A DNA stretch of 42,911 nucleotides from Prevotella sp. (GTDB lineage Bacteria > Bacteroidota > Bacteroidia > Bacteroidales > Bacteroidaceae). The number at the start of each line of letters is the position of its first letter. Position 1 is the stretch's first letter. Below, one piece after another: positions 7,939-16,426 of this stretch. The stretch covers positions 1 to 42,911 of the forward strand of contig JAEETC010000013.1 in NCBI GenBank assembly GCA_016286585.1, given 5' to 3'. The notes under the pieces were generated by a model that was given only the letters and a program-made list of their open reading frames with translations, ran no database searches and had not been told where the DNA came from. Both the position numbers and the translations under genes were made by a program.

Positions 7939-9618
7939 TTAGTACTTGAAGCTGGAGCCGCCGACGAATTCGCGCATGATGGAGGTCGGGGGAATCTCCT
8001 TGTCGCTGACGGGCAGGAAGAAGCGCAGGAACTTCAGCAGACGATGGGCCTCGGCGTATTCCTCACAGTTCTTGGGCACCGAGGTGAGGATGAGCTCTGC
8101 ATGGGTCCGCAGCACGGCAAACTCGATGTTCAGGGCAGAGTTGAACATCACGTCGGCCGTCTCCTGGAAGGGGAATATCCACTGGTCTTCGGCCTCGCAC
8201 ACGTTTTTCCATTGGGCGATGGTCTGCTGGGCGGTATAGGCGCCTTTATTGTAGTCGCGGATGATTCTCCTGAGCAGGCGGTTGTCGCGCACGGGGATCC
8301 AGTTGTGGTCGTCGAGCGAGATGCTGGTGAGGGCGGAGATGTAGATCTTGTATTTCAGCGAGTCGTCGATCTTTTGCGTGAGCAGCGGGTTCAGGGCGTG
8401 GATGCCTTCGATGATTAGCACGGTGTCGCTGTTCAGCTTCAGCTTCTTGCCGTTATACTCGCGCTTGCCGGTCACGAAGTTGTATTCGGGTATCTCTACG
8501 CGTTCGCCGGCCATCAGGCGCATCAGGTGGTCCTCCATCAGGTGGTAGTCTACCGTCTCGATATTGTCGAAGTCGTAGTCGCCGTTGGGCAGCTTGGGGG
8601 TGTCGAGGCGATTCACGAAGTAGTCGTCGGTGGAGAACGATACGGGCCTTAGTCCGCAGGCCAGCAGCTGGACGGAGAGACGCTTGCAGAAGGTGGTCTT
8701 GCCCGAGCTTGACGGCCCTGTGATGAGCACGATCCTGACGGGGTTCTTCTTCTGGTGGAAGCGACGGTCGATCTCCTCGGCTATCTGCACGATCTTCTTC
8801 TCCTGCAAGGCCTCTGAGACTTGTATCAGCTCTGAGGCGTAGCCGCGCATGATGGCCTTGTTCACATCGCCGGCATTCGAGAGCCGCATGATGATGTCCC
8901 AGCGGGTCTTCTCGGCAAACATGCCGAAGGTCTTGGGCTGTGCCACCTTCTCGGCCACCTGCGAGGGATTGTTCCAGTCGGGCACTCGCAGCAGCAGACC
9001 GTCCTCAAAGCGCTCCAGATCCCACACCTTCAGATAGCCGGCGCTGGGCACTAACGGGCCGTAATAGTAATCCACCGTGTCGCCCAGCATGTAGTAGTCG
9101 GAATAGATCTGTCCGCTGGTCTCCAGGAGTTTTACCTTGTCGGAGAAGCCCCGTTCGGTGAACACGCGGATGGCCTCTTCTGTGGTGGCCTCCGTACGAC
9201 GGAAGGGCATATCAAGGTCGACGATCTCCTGCATCCGCGTCTTGATCTGTGCGACATCCTCGTCGGTTACCTGACTCCTGGTGCCTTTCTTGAAGTTGCA
9301 GTAGTAGCCTCTTGACAGGGAGTGCTCGATGAAGAGCTTTGAGCCTGGGAAGACGTCCTGCGTCGCTTTGTAGAGCAAGAAGCACAACGAGCGCACATAC
9401 ACCCTGTGGCCCGAACCCTCGCGGGCATCGAGGAACTCCACGTCGCGGTTCTGGTAGAGCCTGAACTTCAGGCCCTGTGAGGTGTTGTTCACCTTAGCCG
9501 ACACTACGGGGTAGGGTAGGTGTATCTCGTCGGCAAACTCCTGATACACGTCGAGCAGCGAGGTCCCCTCAGGGAAACTCTTCGTTACATTATTGTTTTT
9601 GCAGCGGATCTGTAGCAT
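7939..9618 (-). CDS. Nucleoside/uridine kinase-like protein with N-terminal TGS-like region
   Basis: TGS-like N-terminus (KSFPEGTSLLDVYQEF); kinase P-loop VLITGPSSSGKTTFCKRLSVQLL; STDDYFVNR. Confidence 0.88.
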   Translation of the reverse strand: MLQIRCKNNNVTKSFPEGTSLLDVYQEFADEIHLPYPVVSAKVNNTSQGLKFRLYQNRDVEFLDAREGSGHRVYVRSLCFLLYKATQDVFPGSKLFIEHSLSRGYYCNFKKGTRSQVTDEDVAQIKTRMQEIVDLDMPFRRTEATTEEAIRVFTERGFSDKVKLLETSGQIYSDYYMLGDTVDYYYGPLVPSAGYLKVWDLERFEDGLLLRVPDWNNPSQVAEKVAQPKTFGMFAEKTRWDIIMRLSNAGDVNKAIMRGYASELIQVSEALQEKKIVQIAEEIDRRFHQKKNPVRIVLITGPSSSGKTTFCKRLSVQLLACGLRPVSFSTDDYFVNRLDTPKLPNGDYDFDNIETVDYHLMEDHLMRLMAGERVEIPEYNFVTGKREYNGKKLKLNSDTVLIIEGIHALNPLLTQKIDDSLKYKIYISALTSISLDDHNWIPVRDNRLLRRIIRDYNKGAYTAQQTIAQWKNVCEAEDQWIFPFQETADVMFNSALNIEFAVLRTHAELILTSVPKNCEEYAEAHRLLKFLRFFLPVSDKEIPPTSIMREFVGGSSFKY

Positions 9619-9640
9619 ATTTTGGCTCTAAGTGAGGGGG

Positions 9641-9648
9641 CAAAGATA
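9641..9648 (-). promoter_or_regulatory. -7 element of the nucleoside kinase gene
   Basis: Reverse complement TATCTTTG matches TAnnTTTG, 23 bp upstream of the start. Confidence 0.5.
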
Positions 9649-9688
9649 GGCATTTATTATGAAACACACAAGAAAAAGGGGGAAAAAT

Positions 9689-9719
9689 TTTGTTTTTTGC
9701 TCACAAATGAGTATCTTTG
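9689..9719 (+). promoter_or_regulatory. Bacteroidetes sigma-ABfr-type promoter of the SPFH gene
   Basis: TTTG (9689-9692), 19-bp spacer, TATCTTTG (9712-9719). Confidence 0.65.
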
Positions 9720-9753
9720 CACATTGATCATGATCATTAAAATTTCAAGTAAG

Positions 9754-10611
9754 ATGAAACAGCATTATCGTTTTTTGGCAATCGCTGGAGGATGCATTGC
9801 CTTGGTGTTTATCCTGTTTGCCACCTGTTGCACCGTCGTTGACTCGGGTGAGGTGGGCATTCGTTTCCACAAATGGTCGCTCAACGAGCAGGACTATGGC
9901 GGCGTGGAAGGCACGTGTAAGGGTTGGGTGTTTTATAACCCCATCACCACCAATGTCTTTACCTATCCGACGTTTACGCAGCGTAAGCAGTATGAGACTT
10001 TCTCCGTGAATGCGAAGGATGCTTCGCTCTTTGAGATGGATCCCACCATCGCCTACCGCATTAATCCCGACAAGGCTTGCGACATCTTCACCAAGTATCG
10101 TGTCGGTGTGAAGGAACTGGAAGAGGGCTATATCCGCACCTGTATCTACGAGGCCTATCGTACTTGTGCCAACCAGTACACTTCCGACTCGCTGATGTCA
10201 AACCGCGCCAACTTCGAGCGTGACGTGAGGGCCCGTCTGGAGAAGTCGTTGATGTCGGAGGGATTCCTCGTGGAGGAGTTCACCAGCAAGATCACCCCGC
10301 CATCGTCGCTGCTCTCGATGATTGATGCCAAGAACACCGCCATCCAGAGTGCCCTGAAGGCCGAGAACGAGGTGAAGGAGGCTGAGGCCAACGCGAAGAT
10401 TGCCGTCGCCAAGGCCGAGGGTAATGCGAAGGCCATGAAGATCAAGGCTGATGCCGAGGCTTACTATAACCGCACGATTGCCGCTTCACTCTCGCCGATG
10501 ATTGTGCAGGAGGATATGATTGAGAAGTGGGATGGCAAGATGCCTCAGATCATGAGCGGCAACGGCGGTATGATCATGGATATCTCAAAGATTATCGGTA
10601 GCAGCAAATAA
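9754..10611 (+). CDS. SPFH/prohibitin-family membrane protein
   Basis: N-terminal TM; VDSGEVGIRF; coiled coil LKAENEVKEAEANAKIAVAKAEGNAKAMKIKADAEAYYN; start chosen at MKQHYRF. Confidence 0.88.
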   Translation: MKQHYRFLAIAGGCIALVFILFATCCTVVDSGEVGIRFHKWSLNEQDYGGVEGTCKGWVFYNPITTNVFTYPTFTQRKQYETFSVNAKDASLFEMDPTIAYRINPDKACDIFTKYRVGVKELEEGYIRTCIYEAYRTCANQYTSDSLMSNRANFERDVRARLEKSLMSEGFLVEEFTSKITPPSSLLSMIDAKNTAIQSALKAENEVKEAEANAKIAVAKAEGNAKAMKIKADAEAYYNRTIAASLSPMIVQEDMIEKWDGKMPQIMSGNGGMIMDISKIIGSSK

Positions 10612-10626
10612 AGAGTAAGGAGCGTT

Positions 10627-11484
10627 ATGGAGAAGAGACAATGGAAGACCATTCGGGAGTTCGAGGAGATTCTCTTCGAGGCGTATAACGGGATTGCGAA
10701 AATCACGATCAATCGTGCAAGGTATCGTAATGCCTTCACGCCGAAGACTACGTATGAGCTGAGTCAGGCCTTTGCGATGTGCCGCGAGATGCAGGACGTG
10801 AGCGTGGTGCTGCTGACGGGGGCGATGAGTGAGGTGCCTGAGGGTAAGACTCTGGGTGACGTGAAGCATGCCTTCTGCTCGGGTGGCGACATGCATGTGA
10901 AGGGTCGTGGCGGCTATGTGGACGATGAGGGTGTGCCCCGTCTGAGTGTGCTCGACGTGCAGATGCAGATACGTCGTCTGCCGAAGCCGGTGATTGCCAT
11001 GGTGAACGGCTATGCGATTGGTGGGGGACACGTGCTGCACCTGGTCTGCGACCTGACGATTGCCTCGGAGAATGCCATCTTCGGACAGACAGGTCCCAAG
11101 GTGGGCTCCTTCGATGCAGGCTTCGGTTCCAGCTATCTGGCCCGTATCGTGGGACAGAAGAAGGCGCGGGAGATCTGGTTCCTCTGTCGGCAGTACACGG
11201 CCCGAGAGGCTGAGGAGATGGGAATGGTGAACAAGGTGGTGCCCATCGAGCAGTTGGAGGACGAGTGTGTGGCGTGGGCAGAGGAGATGATGGAGCGTTC
11301 GCCGCTGGCGCTGAGGATGATCAAGGCCGGACTGAACGCGGAGTTAGACGGTCAGGCGGGTATCCAGGAACTGGCTGGCGATGCCACGATGCTCTACTAT
11401 TTCCTCGACGAGGCCCAGGAGGGGGGAAAGGCGTTTCTCGAGAAGCGGAAGCCGGACTTTAAGAAGTATCCCAAACTGCCGTAA
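10627..11484 (+). CDS. menB: 1,4-dihydroxy-2-naphthoyl-CoA synthase
   Basis: Crotonase fold; [78 protein letters not shown]. Confidence 0.95.
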   Translation: MEKRQWKTIREFEEILFEAYNGIAKITINRARYRNAFTPKTTYELSQAFAMCREMQDVSVVLLTGAMSEVPEGKTLGDVKHAFCSGGDMHVKGRGGYVDDEGVPRLSVLDVQMQIRRLPKPVIAMVNGYAIGGGHVLHLVCDLTIASENAIFGQTGPKVGSFDAGFGSSYLARIVGQKKAREIWFLCRQYTAREAEEMGMVNKVVPIEQLEDECVAWAEEMMERSPLALRMIKAGLNAELDGQAGIQELAGDATMLYYFLDEAQEGGKAFLEKRKPDFKKYPKLP

Positions 11485-11540
11485 AGACAGAAGGACATGT
11501 TCTTATGTTCTTATGTCTAAAAAAGAATAATCTGTAGCTT

Positions 11541-12620
11541 ATGTATAAATACGAAATAGAAGAAAAGACGCTCCATTTCAAGCAGCCGGCGGGGACGTCG
11601 AGGGGTGTGTATACAACCAGGAAGATATGGCTGGTCCGTCTGTCGGACGGCGAGAAAGATGGAGTGGGGGAGTGTGCCCCGTTGCCCGATTTGAGTTGCG
11701 ACGCTTTGTCCGATCATGCTTATCGTGAACGGCTTGAAAAGGCTTGTGAAGAGCTCTGCCTGGCGGGCGGGATTGATTGTGAAATATTACGAGATTATCC
11801 CTCGATGCTCTTCGGTCTGGAGACGGCTTTGCTCTCCCTCCAGAGTAATCTCTCACCTCTTACCTCTCACTACTCACCTCTTTTGTTCGATACGGCCTTC
11901 AGTCGTGGTGAGGTGGGAATTCCCATCAACGGTTTGGTGTGGATGGGCAGCTATGAGGAGATGTTGAAAAGGATGGAGGAAAAACTGGAGAAGGGCTTCC
12001 GTTGTGTGAAACTGAAGATCGGGGCTATCGATTTCGATCAGGAACTCGACTTGATCAAGCGCATCCGTGAACGGTTCTCCTTCCATGAGGTGGAGTTGCG
12101 ACTCGACGCCAACGGGGTCTTCCCCTACGAGGAGGCACTCTATAAACTGGAACTCCTGTCGCAGTATGCCATCCACTCGATCGAACAGCCCATCCGTCAG
12201 GGGCAGTGGGCCTATATGGCGGAACTCTGCCGGGAATCGCCTCTGCCTATCGCCCTCGACGAGGAACTGATTGGCGTAAACGATCCGGAGATGAAGCGTC
12301 ACATGCTCAATATCATCAAGCCCCGTTATATCATCCTGAAACCTTCGCTGCACGGCGGAATGATGGGATGTAGGGAATGGATTGAGACGGCTCGTGACAT
12401 GGGCATCGGCTCGTGGATTACCTCAGCTTTGGAGAGCAATATCGGATTGAACGCCATCGCGCAGTTTGCCTCTGACGTCTACGGCGACCATATTACCATG
12501 CCGCAGGGACTGGGGACAGGACAGCTGTTTACGGATAATATCGATATGGGGCTGGAGATTCGTGGCGACATGCTTTGGAGACAGAAGAACTTTTTTAGAC
12601 AGAAGAACATAAGAACATAA
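11541..12620 (+). CDS. menC: o-Succinylbenzoate synthase (enolase superfamily)
   Basis: FRCVKLKIGAIDFDQELDLI; LRLDANGVF; SIEQPI; LDEELIG; between menB and menE. Confidence 0.9.
   Translation: MYKYEIEEKTLHFKQPAGTSRGVYTTRKIWLVRLSDGEKDGVGECAPLPDLSCDALSDHAYRERLEKACEELCLAGGIDCEILRDYPSMLFGLETALLSLQSNLSPLTSHYSPLLFDTAFSRGEVGIPINGLVWMGSYEEMLKRMEEKLEKGFRCVKLKIGAIDFDQELDLIKRIRERFSFHEVELRLDANGVFPYEEALYKLELLSQYAIHSIEQPIRQGQWAYMAELCRESPLPIALDEELIGVNDPEMKRHMLNIIKPRYIILKPSLHGGMMGCREWIETARDMGIGSWITSALESNIGLNAIAQFASDVYGDHITMPQGLGTGQLFTDNIDMGLEIRGDMLWRQKNFFRQKNIRT
11849..11884 (+). repeat. In-frame CTCACCTCT-type mini-repeat inside menC
   Basis: TCTCACCTCTTACCTCTCACTACTCACCTCTT encodes LSPLTSHYSPLL. Confidence 0.7.
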
Positions 12621-12708
12621 TTTTTCAGACAGAAGAACATAAGAACATATTGGCTGCGCCAGAAGGGTGGAATAATAATCTGTTCTTATGTTCTTCTGTC
12701 CAAAAAAT
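12584..12708. repeat. Dispersed AGACAGAAGAACATAAGAACAT repeats with an inverted copy
   Basis: AGACAGAAGAAC(ATAAGAACAT) copies near 12589, 12597 and 12628; inverted TGTTCTTATGTTCTTCTGTC at about 12681-12700. Confidence 0.8.
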
Positions 12709-12722
12709 AAAATATGTAGCGT

Positions 12723-13721
12723 ATGTCTTTAAAAGAGTTTTTGAAGGAATGGAATAGCGACAGTCCTTATGTGAGGGTGCAGACGAGCGGTAGTACGGGT
12801 GAGCCGAAGGCGATGCTGGTGGAGAAACGGCGGATGCTGGCCTCGGCTCGCAGGACTAATGACTTCCTCGGACTGCAGAAGGATGATACGGCATTGTTAT
12901 GTATGTCGGTCGACTATATCGCTGGCAAGATGATGGTGGTGAGGGCATTAGAACGTAGTCTCAAGCTCGTCACAGTGGAACCGTCTGGGCACCCTCTGGC
13001 GGCAGCCAACTCTAAATTCTTCCCTCTAAATTCCAAAATAGACTTCGCGGCGATGGTACCCATGCAGGTGTATAACTCACTGCAGGTGCTGGAGGAACGG
13101 GAAAGAGTGAAGCAGATCAAGCATTTGATTATCGGTGGTGGGGCGATTGATGAGGCGATGGCAGAAGAGCTGAAGTCGTTTCCGAACCATGTATGGAGCA
13201 CTTATGGGATGACGGAAACACTTTCGCATATTGCCCTGAGACGGTTGTCGGGGCCTGAGGCGTCAGAGTGGTATACACCATTTCCGAAGGTAAATGTCAG
13301 TCTGAATGAGGAGGGCTGTCTGGTGATCGATGCGCCTGAGGTTTGTGAGCAGAGGCTGGTGACCCATGACATCGCAGAGTTGGCGACAAATAATCAATCC
13401 TTCAAAATTCTGGGAAGGAAGGATAATGTGATCTGCTCCGGGGGGATCAAAATTCAGGCGGAAGAGGTAGAGAGACTGCTTCGTCCGCATTTACACGAAG
13501 CATATTTGATCTCTAAACGGCCAGACCAAAAGTTTGGCGAGGTGGTTGTGTTGCTGACGGAAGGCGATGTGGAGACTGCCAGGACGGTCTGTGAGGCTGT
13601 GCTGCCCAAGTACCAGCGGCCGAAGGCGTATGTCCATGTCAGCGAGATTCCCCTGACAGAAACCAAAAAGCCTGCCAGAAAACTTGCTGAAGAATTAGCC
13701 ACAACGGATTTCACGGATTAA
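12723..13721 (+). CDS. menE: o-Succinylbenzoate-CoA ligase (AMP-binding)
   Basis: VQTSGSTGEPKAMLVEKRRM; WSTYGMTETLSHIALR; ILGRKDNVICSGGIKIQAEEVE. Confidence 0.92.
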   Translation: MSLKEFLKEWNSDSPYVRVQTSGSTGEPKAMLVEKRRMLASARRTNDFLGLQKDDTALLCMSVDYIAGKMMVVRALERSLKLVTVEPSGHPLAAANSKFFPLNSKIDFAAMVPMQVYNSLQVLEERERVKQIKHLIIGGGAIDEAMAEELKSFPNHVWSTYGMTETLSHIALRRLSGPEASEWYTPFPKVNVSLNEEGCLVIDAPEVCEQRLVTHDIAELATNNQSFKILGRKDNVICSGGIKIQAEEVERLLRPHLHEAYLISKRPDQKFGEVVVLLTEGDVETARTVCEAVLPKYQRPKAYVHVSEIPLTETKKPARKLAEELATTDFTD

Positions 13722-13781
13722 ACGGATTATCCGAGTCTCTGATGATCAGAAAGGCTTGAATCCGTGTAATCCGTGAAATCC
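13706..13781. repeat. 23-bp inverted repeat at the menE/esterase convergent junction (terminator-like)
   Basis: GGATTTCACGGATTAAACGGATT (13706-13728) versus AATCCGTGTAATCCGTGAAATCC (13759-13781), one mismatch. Confidence 0.8.
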
Positions 13782-13804
13782 ATTGTTTAATGATTGTCAT
13801 TGTC

Positions 13805-15085
13805 TCATTTCCAGGGAATCCAGTAGTTGAGGTTGATGTCCTTGTAACTCTCTGGGGCGATGCGCACTTTCGTGTTCTGATTCTCCTTGCCTAAGAGGAA
13901 TCTGTCGATATAAGCTTCTACCTCAGGGAACTGCACCTCGGGCAGCTGACAGTGTCCGTGGTTGGCGACGATAGAGTAGCCCACGCGGTCGGCAATGCCA
14001 AACTGCTCCCACACTTTCATGGCCGCATTCATTGAGACATAAGCCGAGGGGTCTGCCAGCCATACGAAGTCAGGATTGCCCAGCATCAGCAGGGCTCGTG
14101 GGCAGACCATGGCTGCCAGCTCGTGGTGGTCGTGGGGCAGGTATGCCACGTTCTCCTCGCCGTAGTTCTCACGCAGACTCTCCTTGAACCAGTTGTAGTC
14201 GGTCTTGTCGAGGTTCTCCACAGGCTCAGCGCCAGGTTGAATGTTCAGCCAGCGGGAGTAGCGCCAGTTGGCGACTCCACCCCCACCAGGCTCCTGTGCG
14301 ATGGTCAAGGCTATGCGCTCGTCGAAGGCTCCGCAGAAGAGCGCCATCTTACCGGCATAGCTACAGCCTGTGACACCGATATGCTTCGTGTCGATCTTCG
14401 TGACCTCAGGTCCCAGCTGCTGGAGTCCGTCGATAAGACGGCTCAGGCCCCAAGCCCATTCGCTGTAGGCACCATTGTCCTTCAATTCGGGGTATAGACG
14501 GTCGAAGTCGTAGTTGCCGCGTCCTGCAGGTTTCTTGCCAAAGCGGGCACCAAACTGGCTGTAGTTGTTCACCTGAGCCTCGCGGTAGATCATCGTGGCG
14601 ATGGGACGCTTTTCGAAGAGGCTCTTGGGGAGGGCGATGCCACTGGTGCCGATCATCAGCGGGTAGGGGGCCTCGCCAGTCTTGGGATAGCTGATGAGGG
14701 CGCTGAGGCTGAGCGTCGCACCATTCACGGTGACGTCGACCTTCAGGGTGTCGCCGTCCATCCTGGCTTTTACGGCTGAGGGATCGACGACGGGCTTCGT
14801 GCCGATCTCGTAGTGCTGGATCTCCTTGGCGATCTCGCCGCGGCGGAGTGACCAGTCCTTGAAATCGGTGATGCGGCTGCTGCCGTCAGACCACTCCAGA
14901 GGATCGGGCAAAGCCTCGGTCTTGCGGCTCTGCTCCTTGGTGGGAAGCACGGGGTTGGCATTGGCTCCGGTGTTCTCGGTTTCGTACACAAGCGGCAGAC
15001 TCTGTGCTGTCGCGCTGAGGCCGGTTATAAGCACGGCTGTCAGGGAAAGAAGTCTTTTCATCATGAGTCTTGTTAGTTGATTCAT
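13805..15085 (-). CDS. Secreted CE15-like (glucuronoyl esterase family) hydrolase; start probably 15058 (MKRLLSLTAVLITGLSATAQ)
   Basis: HIGVTGCSYAGKMALFCGAFDERIALTIAQEPGGGGVANWRYSRWLN; signal peptide. Confidence 0.8.
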   Translation of the reverse strand: MNQLTRLMMKRLLSLTAVLITGLSATAQSLPLVYETENTGANANPVLPTKEQSRKTEALPDPLEWSDGSSRITDFKDWSLRRGEIAKEIQHYEIGTKPVVDPSAVKARMDGDTLKVDVTVNGATLSLSALISYPKTGEAPYPLMIGTSGIALPKSLFEKRPIATMIYREAQVNNYSQFGARFGKKPAGRGNYDFDRLYPELKDNGAYSEWAWGLSRLIDGLQQLGPEVTKIDTKHIGVTGCSYAGKMALFCGAFDERIALTIAQEPGGGGVANWRYSRWLNIQPGAEPVENLDKTDYNWFKESLRENYGEENVAYLPHDHHELAAMVCPRALLMLGNPDFVWLADPSAYVSMNAAMKVWEQFGIADRVGYSIVANHGHCQLPEVQFPEVEAYIDRFLLGKENQNTKVRIAPESYKDINLNYWIPWK

Positions 15086-15212
15086 TCAATATTGTTGTTA
15101 TTATTGTATGCTAAAATCCAATTCTTTTTATAAAGATAGGACTACTCTCGCGAGCGGCCCTATCCGGATTAGCTAGTAACATGATAGGTCTGATAAGTTG
15201 ATTGGTTAGTCG

Positions 15213-16277
15213 TCAGCACTCACGATAGAAGTCGAGTGCTTCGGATATCTCCTCTTTCGTGGCGGTCTGGTTGATACGTATATCACCGATGCCACCTAAG
15301 AGGGTGAAGTTGATGGTGCCCGCCACATTCTTCTTGTCGTGGGTCATCAGCTCCAGCAGGGTGGGGTAGTCGTCGCAGGTGATGGCCATCTTCCCGTAGT
15401 GCTCCTTGATGAAACCGACGGTCTGGTGCATCTTGTCCGTGGGAAATCCTGTCTTGACGGCGCTGAGATAGAGCTCGCAGACGAGTCCGTAAGCAACGGC
15501 ATAACCATGTAATAGAGGTGAGAGGTGAGAGGTCAGAGGTGAGAGGGCGAACGATTCGAAGGCGTGGCCGATGGTGTGTCCGAGGTTCAGGGCCTTGCGG
15601 ATACCCTGTTCCAAGGGGTCCTCGGTGACGATGCGCTGCTTGACGGCTACGCTATCAGCCACCATGCGTTGTAACATGGAGAGGTCAGGGCTCTCAAGTT
15701 TAAAGTTGATCAGTTCTGCCCACATCTGACTGTTGGAGATAAGACCGTGCTTCAGCATCTCGGCATAACCGGAACAGATGTTCTCCGCATCGAGAGTCTG
15801 CAGGAACTGGGTGTCGAGGATGACGGTGCTGGCATTGCTGAACACCCCCACCTCGTTTTTCAGACCCCGGAAGTTGATGCCTGTCTTTCCGCCTACGCTG
15901 GCATCGACCATTGCGAGCAGCGTGGTAGGGATGTTGATGTAGTTGATGCCCCGCTTGAAGGTAGAGGCGGCGAAGCCTCCCAGGTCGGTCACCATGCCAC
16001 CGCCTATATTAATTAATAAGGAGTGGCGCGTGGCCCCTCCCTCACCTAATGCTTCCCATACATGAGAAAGCGACTCAAGTGTCTTGTTGGCGTCAGTAGC
16101 TCCGATGACGATGGTGGCGGCACCCTGAACGCACTCCATCCCGCTGATCAGTGGCAGACAGCAGCGCTCAGTGGTCTCGTCGACGAGGAAGAACGTGCGG
16201 TCGTGTTCACAAATCTTGACGGCTTCTGTGAGAGCCTGTTCCAGATTTTCGGAGATGACAACTTTCTGCGGATTCAT
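15213..16277 (-). CDS. aroB: 3-Dehydroquinate synthase
   Basis: GGGMVTDLGGFAASTFKRGINYINIPTTLLAMVDASVGGKTGINFRGLKNEVGVF; LNLGHTIGHAFES; HDKKN. Confidence 0.96.
   Translation of the reverse strand: MNPQKVVISENLEQALTEAVKICEHDRTFFLVDETTERCCLPLISGMECVQGAATIVIGATDANKTLESLSHVWEALGEGGATRHSLLINIGGGMVTDLGGFAASTFKRGINYINIPTTLLAMVDASVGGKTGINFRGLKNEVGVFSNASTVILDTQFLQTLDAENICSGYAEMLKHGLISNSQMWAELINFKLESPDLSMLQRMVADSVAVKQRIVTEDPLEQGIRKALNLGHTIGHAFESFALSPLTSHLSPLLHGYAVAYGLVCELYLSAVKTGFPTDKMHQTVGFIKEHYGKMAITCDDYPTLLELMTHDKKNVAGTINFTLLGGIGDIRINQTATKEEISEALDFYREC
15514..15546 (-). repeat. In-frame CTCACCTCT-type mini-repeat inside aroB
   Basis: AGAGGTGAGAGGTGAGAGGTCAGAGGTGAGAG; encodes LSPLTSHLSPLL on the minus strand. 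Confidence 0.75.
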
Positions 16278-16314
16278 CTTTTAACGGTTTAGTCAGCCTG
16301 TTGGCAAACGGATG

Positions 16315-16322
16315 CAAAGGTA
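16315..16322 (-). promoter_or_regulatory. -7 element of aroB
   Basis: Reverse complement TACCTTTG, 38 bp upstream of the start. Confidence 0.5.
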
Positions 16323-16426
16323 CGAAAAATAATGTTAAGTGGACAAAGAAAAGAGAAAAAAATGCAATCGCGTTAAACTTTTTACCGTTAATCGCGTCAA
16401 AAAGACAAAATTTAAGCAAGAAATCA

